Below are positions 16,573 through 25,038 of a stretch of DNA of 64,000 nt, one piece after another. The notes below the pieces were generated by a model. It was not told where the DNA came from. It saw only the letters and a list, made by a program, of their open reading frames with translations, and made no database searches. A program made the position numbers and the translations under genes. The stretch is from Bog-756 sp035949055. Lineage in GTDB: Bacteria; Actinomycetota; Acidimicrobiia; Acidimicrobiales; RAAP-2. Each line of letters starts with the position of its first letter. The stretch's first letter is position 1. The stretch covers positions 186,001 to 250,000 of the forward strand of contig DASZIO010000053.1 of the NCBI GenBank assembly GCA_035949055.1, written 5' to 3'.

Positions 16573-18264
16573 TCACTCGATAGAGAAGAGGTACGGGTAG
16601 TGCGGCTGGCCTCCGTGGTGAACCTCGGTCTCGACCTCCGGTCGGTGGTCGCGTAACCATTCGGTGATCCGTCGGGTGTCCGCCGCGCCGGATCCCTCGC
16701 CCTCGATGATGGTCACCAGGCCGTGGGTGTCCTGCACGAGCAGGTCGAGCAGGGAGCAGGCCGCATCCGACAGGGTGTCACGCACCACCTCGATCCCGGT
16801 GCGGGAGAGCCCCAGCCAGTCGCCGGCGGCAATCGGCCCCACCTTCGATTCCGCGTCGCGCACCGCCCGGGTGACCTCGCCGGGTACCACCTCGAGGGCC
16901 GAGTCCTCCATGGCCTGGGCGTTCACGTCGCCGTGCGCCTCGGGGTCGTAGGCCAGCAGCGCGGCGAACCCCTCCGCGATCGTGTCGGTCGGGACGACCC
17001 ACACCCGCTTGTCGGTGAGCTCGTCGACCCGGGCGGCTACCGGTCGGATGTTGCCGTTGTTGGGCAGGATGACCACCTCGTCGGAACGGAGGGCGTCGAC
17101 CGCTTCGACCAGCTCGGCCGTGGACGGGTTCATCGACTGCCCACCCGAGAGCAGGCCCTGGACCCCGAGCGAATGGAAGATCCGCCCGATGCCGTCGCCG
17201 GTGGCCACCGCCACCACCCCGGTGGTCGGAGCCGGCCCGGATGGCGTCTCGTCGGGTCCGGTCCCGGCCTTGGCCACCGCCTCGCGGACCCAGCGCTCTT
17301 CTTCCACCTGCTCGAGCAGGTCGGTGACCCGGATCGAGTAAGGGCGGCCGGCCTGGAGCGACACCTCGATGGCCGCCCCGATGTCATCGGTGTGGATGTG
17401 GCAGTTCCAGGTGCCGTCCCCCCCCACCACGACGATCGAGTCGCCGAGCCCGGCCCACACCTCCTTGAAGGACGGGATGGTCTCGTCGGCCGCGTCGAGG
17501 AGGTACATGACCTCATAGCGCAGTCCGGTCAGGTTGCTCTCGGCGTCGCCGTCGGCCGCCGATGCGAACGCCGTGCCGGGAGCCTCCGGATTCATCGGCC
17601 CGAAGCTGGTGGCCGGGAGATCGGGCGGCTTGGGCATCGAGCGCCCGTCGACCACCGAGAGCAGCGCATCGAAGAGCAGCACGAGGCCGGCCCCACCGGC
17701 ATCGACCACGCCGGCTTGTTCCAGCACGGGCAGGAGCGTCGGCGTCAGTTCGAGTGCCTCGGCGGCCGCCGCCCGCGAGGCCTCGGCCACGTCCACCAGC
17801 GACTTTCCGGCCTCTGCCGCCGCATGCGCTCCTTCGGCGGCGCGCCGGGCCACGGTGAGGATGGTCCCCTCCACCGGGCGCATCACCGCCTCGCGGGCCA
17901 GCCGGTCGGCGATGGCCAGGGCGTTCGACCACTCGGTGGCCCCGGGCCTGGCTGACGGACAGTTGAGCCCCTCGGCGATGCCTCGAAGCAGTTGGGACAG
18001 GATGACCCCCGAGTTGCCCCGCGCCCCCATGAGCGACCCGTGGGCGATGGCCCGGCAGGTGGCGTCGAGGTCGGGGGACTCGAGTCCGGCGAGCTCGTCG
18101 GTCACCGACTCGAGCGTCAGGGCCATGTTGGTGCCGGTGTCGCCGTCGGGCACGGGGTAGACGTTGAGACGGTTGATCACGTCCTGGTGGGAGCGCAACC
18201 CGTCCCGGTAGGTGGTGACCAATTGGCACAGCTCCGCGGCTCCGAGCGCGTCGATGACCACCAT
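16573..18264 (-). CDS. fakA: DAK-domain (FakA-like) fatty acid kinase
   Basis: 563-residue protein. The N-terminal DhaL-type ATP-binding domain (residues ~1-200) contains VYPVPDGDTGTNMALTLES and HGSLMGARGNSGVILSQLLRG, whose aspartates bind Mg-ATP; the remainder is the middle and C-terminal DAK1/DegV-partner-like domain found in FakA/YloV proteins. FakA phosphorylates fatty acids held by FakB (DegV) proteins; no FakB is in the window. The start is ATG at 18264 with TAGCAT 7 nt upstream. It is divergent from rpmB and upstream of recG. Confidence 0.9.
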   Translation of the reverse strand: MVVIDALGAAELCQLVTTYRDGLRSHQDVINRLNVYPVPDGDTGTNMALTLESVTDELAGLESPDLDATCRAIAHGSLMGARGNSGVILSQLLRGIAEGLNCPSARPGATEWSNALAIADRLAREAVMRPVEGTILTVARRAAEGAHAAAEAGKSLVDVAEASRAAAAEALELTPTLLPVLEQAGVVDAGGAGLVLLFDALLSVVDGRSMPKPPDLPATSFGPMNPEAPGTAFASAADGDAESNLTGLRYEVMYLLDAADETIPSFKEVWAGLGDSIVVVGGDGTWNCHIHTDDIGAAIEVSLQAGRPYSIRVTDLLEQVEEERWVREAVAKAGTGPDETPSGPAPTTGVVAVATGDGIGRIFHSLGVQGLLSGGQSMNPSTAELVEAVDALRSDEVVILPNNGNIRPVAARVDELTDKRVWVVPTDTIAEGFAALLAYDPEAHGDVNAQAMEDSALEVVPGEVTRAVRDAESKVGPIAAGDWLGLSRTGIEVVRDTLSDAACSLLDLLVQDTHGLVTIIEGEGSGAADTRRITEWLRDHRPEVETEVHHGGQPHYPYLFSIE

Positions 18265-18271
18265 CTCCAGG

Positions 18272-18277
18272 ATGCTA
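18272..18277 (-). promoter_or_regulatory. Leaderless -10 of the DAK gene
   Basis: TAGCAT on the minus strand, 7 nt before the ATG at 18264. On the other strand the adjacent TAATCT (18276-18281) is a possible -10 for rpmB, so the two promoters would overlap. Confidence 0.55.
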
Positions 18278-18321
18278 ATCTTTGACGCTTACCCCGGAAT
18301 CGGAGAGGAAGCAACGACGTC

Positions 18322-18531
18322 ATGGCAGCGGTGTGTGAGGTGTGCGGCAAGCGGCCGTCATTCGGAATGAGCATCAGCCACTCGCACCGGCGCACCAAGC
18401 GTCGCTGGAACCCCAACATCCAGCGGGTCAGGGCCATCGTGGACGGAGCTCCCAAGCGGGTGAATGCCTGCACGTCGTGCATCCGGGCCGGCAAGGTCGT
18501 CAAGCGACCCGTCCGGGACATCCCGGCGTAG
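18322..18531 (+). CDS. rpmB: 50S ribosomal protein L28
   Basis: 69-residue ribosomal protein: CEVCGKRPSFGMSISHSHRRTKRRWNPNIQ, then CTSC near the C-terminus. The two CxxC pairs make it a zinc-binding (C+) L28. A GAGAGGAAG ribosome-binding region precedes the ATG. Divergent from the DAK gene. Confidence 0.97.
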   Translation: MAAVCEVCGKRPSFGMSISHSHRRTKRRWNPNIQRVRAIVDGAPKRVNACTSCIRAGKVVKRPVRDIPA

Positions 18532-18539
18532 CGGCTCGG

Positions 18540-18578
18540 CCACTCACGCCTGTCACTCAGGCCGGCCACTCAGAACCG
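18540..18578. repeat. 13-bp imperfect tandem repeat, three copies, across the thiL stop
   Basis: Units at 18540-18552, 18553-18565 and 18566-18578 share the core CACTCA; the third covers the thiL stop codon (18570-18572). Confidence 0.7.
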
Positions 18579-19640
18579 GTGTTCCCAACCGCCCACCGGT
18601 AGCGGCCGCCCGTCGAGCGTGAGCACCGCCGGGTCGGTGGTGCAGGTGCCAATGGGCAGGGGTGCCCGCAAACCGACCCCGGCAAACGCCCGGATCAGGT
18701 CGTCGGGCTCGGCGATCGCGATGATCAGCTCGTAGTCCTCTCCCCCCCGCAGTGCCTCGTCGGCGGTCGCCCCATCCGCCACCGGGAGGCTCATCAGGTC
18801 CAGGCCCACGCCCGATGCCCGGGCCAGGTGCCGCGCGTCGGTGGCCAGACCGTCGGACACATCGATGGCTGCCCTGGCGCCGGCCAGCCGGGCGGTCTCC
18901 CCCTCGTCCAGTCGGGCGGCCGGGCGGCGGTGGGCCTGGACGAGCTGGTCGGCCGCTGCTCCGTCGGGTCGGCTCCCGCCGGAGAGGACACGCAATCCCG
19001 CGGCCGACGCCCCCAGGGGTCCGGTCACGAAGAGCCGGTCGCCGGGCCGCGCTCCCGAGCGCAGGAGCGGTCCTTCGGACCCATCCCGGCCGCCACTTCC
19101 GCGCCACCCCCCGCCCTCGACACCGCCCTGGCCCTGCCGCGGGCGCAACGAGCCGACGGCGGCGGTCGCCACGACCAGGGCCGGCGACTGCGAGAGATCG
19201 CCGCCGACCACCACGCACCCGCAGTCGATGGCCGCGGCGGCCAGGCCGGCCGACAGGCCGTCGAGATCGGTGCCGGCCGGCGCGGCCACCGAGACCAGGG
19301 CGTAGGTCGGCCGGGCTCCCATGGCAGCCAGGTCGGACACCGTGACCATGAGCGCCTTGAAGCCGGCGTCTTCGATGGTGCCGTGCGCCAGATCGATATG
19401 GATCCCCTCGACCACCAGGTCGGCGGCGAGCAGGATCCGATCTGGTCTTTGTGCTTGGCCTGGCGTGACGACAGCGGCGTCGTCACCGATCCAGACGTCG
19501 CCAGCAGGAGGTACGTCCTCACCGGGCGACAAAGAACGGGCCGCGGCCTCAAAGCGGGCCTTGAATCGCTCGATGGCTGCGAATTCGCCGGTCGGACCGG
19601 TCGGACCCGGAAGGAACCCTCCGGAGTTGGGACTTTGCAC
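18570..19640 (-). CDS. thiL: Thiamine-monophosphate kinase
   Basis: 356-residue ATP-dependent kinase making thiamine diphosphate from thiamine monophosphate. Conserved blocks: WIGDDAAVV, LLAADLVVEGIHIDL, MVTVSDLAAMGARPTYALVSVA and VVVGGDLSQSP; the C-terminal AIR-synthase-like domain includes AAIDVSDGLATDARHLARASG and GGEDYELI. A Gly/Arg-rich insertion near residues 180-205 (GQGGVEGGGWRGSGGRDG) separates the domains. The GTG start at 19640 has TAGGCA 6 nt upstream, a weaker leaderless signal. Transcribed toward rpmB and convergent with it. Confidence 0.94.
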   Translation of the reverse strand: MQSPNSGGFLPGPTGPTGEFAAIERFKARFEAAARSLSPGEDVPPAGDVWIGDDAAVVTPGQAQRPDRILLAADLVVEGIHIDLAHGTIEDAGFKALMVTVSDLAAMGARPTYALVSVAAPAGTDLDGLSAGLAAAAIDCGCVVVGGDLSQSPALVVATAAVGSLRPRQGQGGVEGGGWRGSGGRDGSEGPLLRSGARPGDRLFVTGPLGASAAGLRVLSGGSRPDGAAADQLVQAHRRPAARLDEGETARLAGARAAIDVSDGLATDARHLARASGVGLDLMSLPVADGATADEALRGGEDYELIIAIAEPDDLIRAFAGVGLRAPLPIGTCTTDPAVLTLDGRPLPVGGWEHRF

Positions 19641-19646
19641 CCACCT

Positions 19647-19652
19647 TGCCTA
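19647..19652 (-). promoter_or_regulatory. Possible leaderless -10 of thiL
   Basis: TAGGCA on the minus strand, 6 nt before the GTG at 19640; the last base departs from TANNNT. Confidence 0.4.
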
Positions 19653-19655
19653 CCA

Positions 19656-19681
19656 TTGACCAGAATCGCCGCCAGTAGAAT
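19656..19681 (+). promoter_or_regulatory. Possible pckG promoter
   Basis: TTGACC at 19656-19661 and TAGAAT at 19676-19681, with a short 14-nt spacer. Initiation near 19688 would give a leader of about 80 nt to the pckG ATG. Confidence 0.4.
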
Positions 19682-19766
19682 CGGTGGAAAACCCGTGGAC
19701 AGGCCGTTCACAACTGCGGCAGCGGGTTGGACCCGATCCGGATCCCCGAGGAGGATACGCCCGCCC

Positions 19767-21557
19767 ATGCCCCCCACCGAGAACAAGAAGTTGGTCGCAT
19801 GGGTAGACGAGATCGCCACTCTCACCCAGCCCGACCGGGTCGAGTGGTGTGACGGATCGGCCGAGGAGTACGACCGGCTCTGCCAGCTGCTCGTGGAGAG
19901 CGGCACGTTCGCAAAGCTGTCGGACGCCAAGCGACCCAACAGCTACTGGGCCCACTCGGACCCGGGCGATGTCGCCCGGGTCGAGGATCGGACGTTCATC
20001 TGTTCGACCCTCGAGTCCGACGCCGGGCCGACCAACAACTGGCGCGACCCGGTGGAGATGCGGGCGACTCTCACCGATCTGTTCCGCGGGTCGATGCAGG
20101 GCCGGACGATGTACGTGGTGCCCTTCTCCATGGGCCCTCTTGGCTCTTCGATCGCTCACATTGGGGTCGAGATCACCGACTCGCCCTACGTAGCGGTGTC
20201 CATGCGCATCATGACCCGCATGGGTCGCGGCGCCCTCGAGGTGCTCGGCGCGGACGCCGAGTTCGTGCCCTGCCTGCACTCGGTCGGCGCCCCGCTCATC
20301 GATGGAGCGAAGGACTCACCGTGGCCGTGCGACGCAGAGAACAAGTACATCGTCCACTTCCCCGAGACCCGCGAGATCTGGTCCTACGGCTCGGGCTACG
20401 GGGGCAACGCGTTGCTGGGAAAGAAGTGCTTCGCCCTCCGCATCGCCTCGGTCATGGCCCGCGACGACAACTGGCTGGCCGAGCACATGCTCATCCTGAA
20501 GCTCACCTCCCCGGCGGGCGAGACCCGCTACGTGACCGGCGCCTTCCCGTCGGCCTGCGGGAAGACCAATCTCGCCATGCTCATCCCCACCCTTCCCGAT
20601 TGGAAGGTGGAGACGGTCGGCGACGACATCTGCTGGATGAAGTTCGGTGCCGATGGTCGCCTGTACGCCATCAACCCCGAGGCCGGTTTCTTCGGGGTCG
20701 CCCCCGGCACCAATCGACATACCAACCCGAACGCCATGCTGACGCTGGCGGGCAATGCCATCTTCACCAACACTGCGCTGACCGACGACGGCGACGTGTG
20801 GTGGGAGGGCATGACCGACGACGTGCCCGGCCATCTCACGTCCTGGAAGGGCGAGGAATGGACTTCTGGTTCCGGCACGACGGCTGCGCACCCCAACGCC
20901 CGCTTCACCGTGCCGGCCTCCCAGGATCCCGCCATTGCCTCCGAGTGGGAGGACCCGGCCGGCGTGCCCATCGACGCCATCCTCTTCGGCGGACGGCGTG
21001 CGTCGGTCGTTCCCCTGGTCTTCCAGTCCCGCAACTGGGAGCACGGGGTGTTCCTGGGATCGATCATGGCCTCAGAGACCACGGCGGCGGCAGCCGGTGC
21101 CGTCGGGAACCTGCGGCGTGACCCCTTCGCCATGCTGCCTTTCTGCGGATACAACATGGCCGACTACTTCGCCCACTGGCTCCGGATCGGCGCCTCCGCC
21201 GACCCGGGGTTGCTGCCGAAGATCTTCTACGTCAACTGGTTCCGCAAGGACGAGAACGGAAAGTGGCTGTGGCCGGGCTATGGCGAGAACTCCCGGGTGC
21301 TCGAATGGGTCTTCGAACGGGTCAGCGGGACCGGCCAGGCCACCGAGACCCCGATCGGTTACGTCCCGGCCCCGGGTGCCATCGACACCAAGGGCCTGGA
21401 CGTCTCGGATGAGGACATGGACAAGCTGTTGCATGTGGATGCCGGCGAGTGGCGGGCCGAGCTGCCGGGCATCCGCGAGCATTTCGCCAGATTCGGGGAC
21501 AAGCTGCCCCATCAGTTGCGCGACGAGGTGGAGCGGCTCGAACAACGGCTCGGCTGA
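19767..21557 (+). CDS. pckG: Phosphoenolpyruvate carboxykinase (GTP)
   Basis: 596-residue enzyme converting oxaloacetate and GTP to PEP, the entry step of gluconeogenesis; actinobacteria use this GTP-dependent form. The start is the ATG at 19767 (MPPTENKKLVAWVDEIATLT), with GAGGAGG 12-18 nt upstream. The P-loop is FPSACGKTNLAML (kinase-1 motif with its reactive Cys), followed by GDDICWMKFGADGRLYAINPEAGFFGVAPGTN and FGGRRASVVPLV. Length is typical. Convergent with the MFS gene; the spacer between them holds a tandem repeat. Confidence 0.97.
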   Translation: MPPTENKKLVAWVDEIATLTQPDRVEWCDGSAEEYDRLCQLLVESGTFAKLSDAKRPNSYWAHSDPGDVARVEDRTFICSTLESDAGPTNNWRDPVEMRATLTDLFRGSMQGRTMYVVPFSMGPLGSSIAHIGVEITDSPYVAVSMRIMTRMGRGALEVLGADAEFVPCLHSVGAPLIDGAKDSPWPCDAENKYIVHFPETREIWSYGSGYGGNALLGKKCFALRIASVMARDDNWLAEHMLILKLTSPAGETRYVTGAFPSACGKTNLAMLIPTLPDWKVETVGDDICWMKFGADGRLYAINPEAGFFGVAPGTNRHTNPNAMLTLAGNAIFTNTALTDDGDVWWEGMTDDVPGHLTSWKGEEWTSGSGTTAAHPNARFTVPASQDPAIASEWEDPAGVPIDAILFGGRRASVVPLVFQSRNWEHGVFLGSIMASETTAAAAGAVGNLRRDPFAMLPFCGYNMADYFAHWLRIGASADPGLLPKIFYVNWFRKDENGKWLWPGYGENSRVLEWVFERVSGTGQATETPIGYVPAPGAIDTKGLDVSDEDMDKLLHVDAGEWRAELPGIREHFARFGDKLPHQLRDEVERLEQRLG

Positions 21558-21578
21558 GGCCGTCCGTCAGGCGCAGCC

Positions 21579-21648
21579 GAGCCCGGCAACCGACCCGAGG
21601 CTGAGCCGGCAACCGACCCGACGCTGAGCCGGCAACCCAGCCGAAGGC
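21579..21648. repeat. 23/24-bp tandem repeat, three copies, downstream of pckG
   Basis: Imperfect copies at 21579-21602, 21603-21625 and 21626-21648, each built around GCCGGCAACC. They fill most of the convergent pckG-MFS spacer. Confidence 0.8.
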
Positions 21649-21667
21649 GAGACCCGGAAAAAACGGG

Positions 21668-23176
21668 CTACCGCGCGCCGCGGTCGGCGACGCGCACGGC
21701 ACGGCGTGAGCTCATGTAGACCACCGCCCCGACCGAGGCGGCCACGGCCATGACCAGGTTGCCTCCCGCCACCGGTAGCGAGAGCACCACCGGAACGAAC
21801 GAACCGATCACCCACATGAGCTGGAACCTCGTCTCGAAGCGGGCGAAAGCCCTCCCCTGGTTCGACTCGCGCACGTGGCGCTGGACCAGGGCGTCGAACG
21901 AGGGTTTGGCCACCGCCCCGGCCATCCCGATGGCAAAGGCCACCACCGCCTGATACCACCACGATGGGTAGAAGGCGCCGACGGTGGTGATGGCGACGAC
22001 CAACCACAGGGATGCGGTCAGCATCTGCTGCTCTCGCAGCGCCCGTCTGATCCAGGCCACGAGGATGACGCCGACCAACGCACCGGCCGTAAGGCTCCCG
22101 AGGACGAGCCCGAACCACCAGGTGGCGGCGCCCGAGCGGCGCAGATCGAAGGCGAACAAGAAGGTGGTGAACCCGACCAACGCCTTCAGCACCGACATCG
22201 GCATGAGGGCCAGGATCACCTCGGTGTCGGCGATCGGCCGGAAGGCGGCCAGGTCCGTCTCGTCCTCGGCCCACGTCGGGTCCGTATCGGGTGCCGATGA
22301 CACGGTGGGGGTCGTTGCCGGAGCTCTGATTCCGTGGCCCGCAACCCTGGCACCCCGGTGGCGGCGAGCGGCCGGGCGGCCGAGCCGGTAGGGCACGGGC
22401 AGGCGGGCCCCGGCCGCGGCCGCGGCCGCGAATACCGCCACGGCGAACCACAGCACGGCGGCGGAGTTCCCAAGCTTGAGGATGGCCACGGCCGGCAGGG
22501 CGAAGGCGAAGCCCGACAGCGACGCCAGGAGCCCGAGCCGGGCATTCAGAGTGGCCAGGTCCGCCTCCACACGGGGCGCGCCGGTGCTCGGATCGTCCAC
22601 TTGGATCACCGGGGTCCCATACGGGGGCGTGCGATCCGGCGGGGATCGGCCCTGGCTCGGGGCCGGCTCCGGCAGGGATGCCGCCCCGCCCGCCCCCGGT
22701 GCGGCCGAGGTCTCGTCCAACAGGCCCAACGCGGCCATCTCGGGAACCAGCGCTCCTTTGGTGACCAGGTACACCTTGGACAAGACGAGCATGGCGAATG
22801 CCTCGGGAAACAGCAGCAACGAGTGGATGTCGCGGGCCAGGAACGGACAGAGCACCGCCCGCCCGACTGCCGAGGCCACCACCATCGCCCGGCGTGCCCC
22901 CCGGCTGCGGTCGATGACCGGGCCCAGGGCCGGTGCCACCACGGCGAAGGGTCCCATGGTCAGGAGGAGGTACAGCAGCACCTTGTCCTTGGCCGCGGTG
23001 GGTGAGATGGAAAAGAAGAGCGAGCCGGCGAGCGAGACCGCGAACATCGTGTCTCCCGCCGTCATGAGCACGTGAGTCAGGGCCAGCCGCCCGAACGGCC
23101 GGCGCTGGTCGAACAGGTCGGTGAGAGCCGACCGCACCAGACGGCGGACCCGGTCGATCCGATGGGATAAGCCCAC
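21668..23176 (-). CDS. MFS-type membrane transporter
   Basis: 502-residue polytopic protein with about 12 hydrophobic segments in two halves. The first helices (LTHVLMTAGDTMFAVSLAGSLFF) and VAPALGPVIDRSRGARRAMV, a cytoplasmic loop with the MFS D-R-x-x-G-x-R pattern, support the family. A central hydrophilic Pro/Arg-rich loop (roughly residues 150-220) and a second one (~290-340) are longer than usual. The GTG at 23176 is chosen because TACCCT stands 6 nt upstream; earlier in-frame codons would run into the divergent gene. The substrate cannot be predicted. Confidence 0.85.
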   Translation of the reverse strand: MGLSHRIDRVRRLVRSALTDLFDQRRPFGRLALTHVLMTAGDTMFAVSLAGSLFFSISPTAAKDKVLLYLLLTMGPFAVVAPALGPVIDRSRGARRAMVVASAVGRAVLCPFLARDIHSLLLFPEAFAMLVLSKVYLVTKGALVPEMAALGLLDETSAAPGAGGAASLPEPAPSQGRSPPDRTPPYGTPVIQVDDPSTGAPRVEADLATLNARLGLLASLSGFAFALPAVAILKLGNSAAVLWFAVAVFAAAAAAGARLPVPYRLGRPAARRHRGARVAGHGIRAPATTPTVSSAPDTDPTWAEDETDLAAFRPIADTEVILALMPMSVLKALVGFTTFLFAFDLRRSGAATWWFGLVLGSLTAGALVGVILVAWIRRALREQQMLTASLWLVVAITTVGAFYPSWWYQAVVAFAIGMAGAVAKPSFDALVQRHVRESNQGRAFARFETRFQLMWVIGSFVPVVLSLPVAGGNLVMAVAASVGAVVYMSSRRAVRVADRGAR

Positions 23177-23182
23177 ACCGAC

Positions 23183-23188
23183 AGGGTA
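23183..23188 (-). promoter_or_regulatory. Leaderless -10 of the MFS gene
   Basis: TACCCT on the minus strand, 6 nt before the GTG at 23176. Confidence 0.6.
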
Positions 23189-23255
23189 TTGGCGCGGCGA
23201 CGGGTGGCGATAGCATGCCCGCCGTAGCCCGGACCTCGACTCGGGGAGGAATCCC

Positions 23256-23492
23256 ATGCCGGTGAACGCGTATGTGCTGATCCAGACCGAGGTCGGCAGG
23301 GCGGCCACGGTGGCCCGCGCCGTCGTCTCCTTGGACGGAGTGGTGACGGCCGAGGGCGTGACCGGACCCTACGACGTGATCGTCCGAACCGAGGCGGAGA
23401 CTGTCGACGAGCTAGGGCGGATGGTAGTCGGGCGCATCCAGCTCATCGAAGGCATCACCCGCACGGTGACCTGCCCCATCGTCAACCTCTGA
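23256..23492 (+). CDS. Stand-alone Lrp/AsnC ligand-binding (RAM) domain protein
   Basis: 78-residue protein: MPVNAYVLIQTEVGRAATVA, then VTGPYDVIVRTEAETVDELGRMVVGRIQLIEGI. This is the effector-binding alpha/beta sandwich of AsnC-type regulators without the DNA-binding domain. Such small proteins assemble into dimers or higher oligomers and may bind amino acids. GGGGAGG lies ~6 nt before the ATG, and TAGCAT at 23211-23216 is a possible -10. Divergent from the MFS gene; no partner is evident. Confidence 0.88.
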   Translation: MPVNAYVLIQTEVGRAATVARAVVSLDGVVTAEGVTGPYDVIVRTEAETVDELGRMVVGRIQLIEGITRTVTCPIVNL

Positions 23493-23560
23493 CCCCGGCG
23501 GCGGGGGCGTGAGTGCGGCGCGGGGGGCGCGGCCGACCGTAGCGCGCCCGCGCCCTGACT

Positions 23561-23659
23561 CAGCCGGCGGGCGAGTGCCCGGCGCTAGCGAATCAGCCGG
23601 CGGGCGAGTGCCCGGCGCAAGCGAATCAGCCGGCGGGCGAGTGCCCGGCGCTAGCGAAT
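23561..23659. repeat. 33-bp tandem repeat, three nearly identical copies, across the CoA-transferase stop
   Basis: Copies at 23561-23593, 23594-23626 and 23627-23659 differ by a single base in copy 2. Each includes CGGGCGAGTGCCCG, a 5-bp hairpin with a 4-nt loop. The last copy carries the stop codon (23651-23653) of the minus-strand gene. Confidence 0.93.
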
Positions 23660-24796
23660 CGCCCCGGAGGACCGCAGGTCTTCGATCTCCTCCTTGGCCA
23701 GTCCCCAATCGGCCAGGGCCGCGTCGCCGTGCTGACCGGGGTTGGGCGGCGGCCACCGGACCGAGCCGGGGGTGCCGACGAAGTGCGGGGCGGGCGCAGG
23801 CTGATCCACGCCGGCCACGGTGGTGAAGGTGCCGCGTGCTCGATGGTGCGGGTGGTCGGGCGCCTCGCGCGGCGTGAGCACCGGGAAGGCACAGGCGTCG
23901 CTGCCCTTGAAGATCGCCTCCCATTCGTCCCGCGTCCTGGTGGCGAAGACCGCGGCGAAGCGCTCCTTCATGGCCGGCCAAGCTTCCCGGTCGTTCTGGT
24001 CGGGCAGATTCTCTCCGGCCAGCCCTATGAGCCGGATGAGCTCGGCATAGAACTGGGGCTCGATGGCACCGACGGCCATATAGCGCCCGTCGGCCGTCTC
24101 GTACACCTCGTAGAAATGGGCTCCGCTGTCCAACAGGTTGGTGCCCCGGTCCTCACGCCAGATGCCGGCGCTGATCAACGTGTACGTCATGGCCATCAGC
24201 GAGGCGGCCCCGTCGATCATGGCCGCGTCGATCACCTGGCCCCGGCCCGTGCGGGCCGCGCTGAGCATGCCGGCCACCATGCCGTAGGCCAGCAGCATGC
24301 CGCCGCCACCGAAGTCGCCTACCAAGTTGAGCGGGGCGTACGGCTTCTGGCCGGCCCGGCCCATCGGCTCGAGCGCCCCGGCCAACGCGATGTAGTTGAT
24401 GTCGTGGCCGGCCGCCGTGGCCAGGGGCCCCTGCTGACCCCACCCGGTCATCCGCCCGTAGACCAGCCTCGGGTTCTGGGCCAGGCAGGCTTCCGGGCCG
24501 AGCCCGAGGCGGTCGGCGACGCCCGGGCGGAATCCCTCCATCATCCCGTCGGCTTGCTCGACCAGGCGCAACACCAGTGCCACACCCTCGGGGTGCTTGA
24601 GGTCGGCGGCCACCGACCGGCGTCCCCGGTTCATGATGTCGACATGGGGCTCTTCGCGAGGAGGGTAGGTCGCCTTGTCGGCGCGGTCGATGCGGATGAT
24701 GTCGGCGCCGGCATCGGCGAGCATCATCCCGGTGAACGGCGACGGTCCGATGCCCGCCAGTTCGACGATGCGGATACCGGCGAGTGGGCCGCTCAT
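23651..24796 (-). CDS. Alpha-methylacyl-CoA racemase / type III CoA-transferase family protein
   Basis: 381-residue family III CoA-transferase fold protein. MSGPLAGIRIVELAGIGPSPFTGMMLADAGADIIRID opens it, and AAGHDINYIALAGAL matches the racemase subgroup, with the His of GHDINY in the position of the catalytic His of M. tuberculosis MCR; ALEPMGRAGQKPYAPLNLVGDFGGGGMLLAYG follows. It likely epimerises 2-methylacyl-CoA esters in branched-chain fatty acid or sterol breakdown. A CoA-transferase activity cannot be excluded by sequence. Divergent from galK, with 242 bp between starts. Confidence 0.9.
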   Translation of the reverse strand: MSGPLAGIRIVELAGIGPSPFTGMMLADAGADIIRIDRADKATYPPREEPHVDIMNRGRRSVAADLKHPEGVALVLRLVEQADGMMEGFRPGVADRLGLGPEACLAQNPRLVYGRMTGWGQQGPLATAAGHDINYIALAGALEPMGRAGQKPYAPLNLVGDFGGGGMLLAYGMVAGMLSAARTGRGQVIDAAMIDGAASLMAMTYTLISAGIWREDRGTNLLDSGAHFYEVYETADGRYMAVGAIEPQFYAELIRLIGLAGENLPDQNDREAWPAMKERFAAVFATRTRDEWEAIFKGSDACAFPVLTPREAPDHPHHRARGTFTTVAGVDQPAPAPHFVGTPGSVRWPPPNPGQHGDAALADWGLAKEEIEDLRSSGAIR

Positions 24797-25038
24797 CGGA
24801 CCGCGACCGGTGACGGGGTCGTCCTGACCGAAGGCGGCGCGGGACGGCCGTCAGCGAAGATATTCATGGCGGGATGGTGGCCCGTCGGCTGCCGCGGGTC
24901 AAATGGGTGTGCCGTCCACGCCGGATAGCCTCCCCTCGACGGACCGAAAATCAGGCGGAACGTCGGGTGACGGGACGAGGCGTGCCGGACCCGACACGAA
25001 TGAACCCTGACTCGGGAAGCCCAGAAAGGAGCCCTGAA

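Noticed and set aside
14547..16583. Long plus-strand open frame opposite recG
   Set aside because: Antisense shadow; recG on the minus strand has all helicase motifs.
18828..19766. Upstream extension of the pckG frame
   Set aside because: It lies antisense to thiL and adds no PEPCK similarity; the ATG at 19767 has a ribosome-binding site.
23561..23659. CRISPR array
   Set aside because: Three copies directly abut with no spacers and no cas genes are present.
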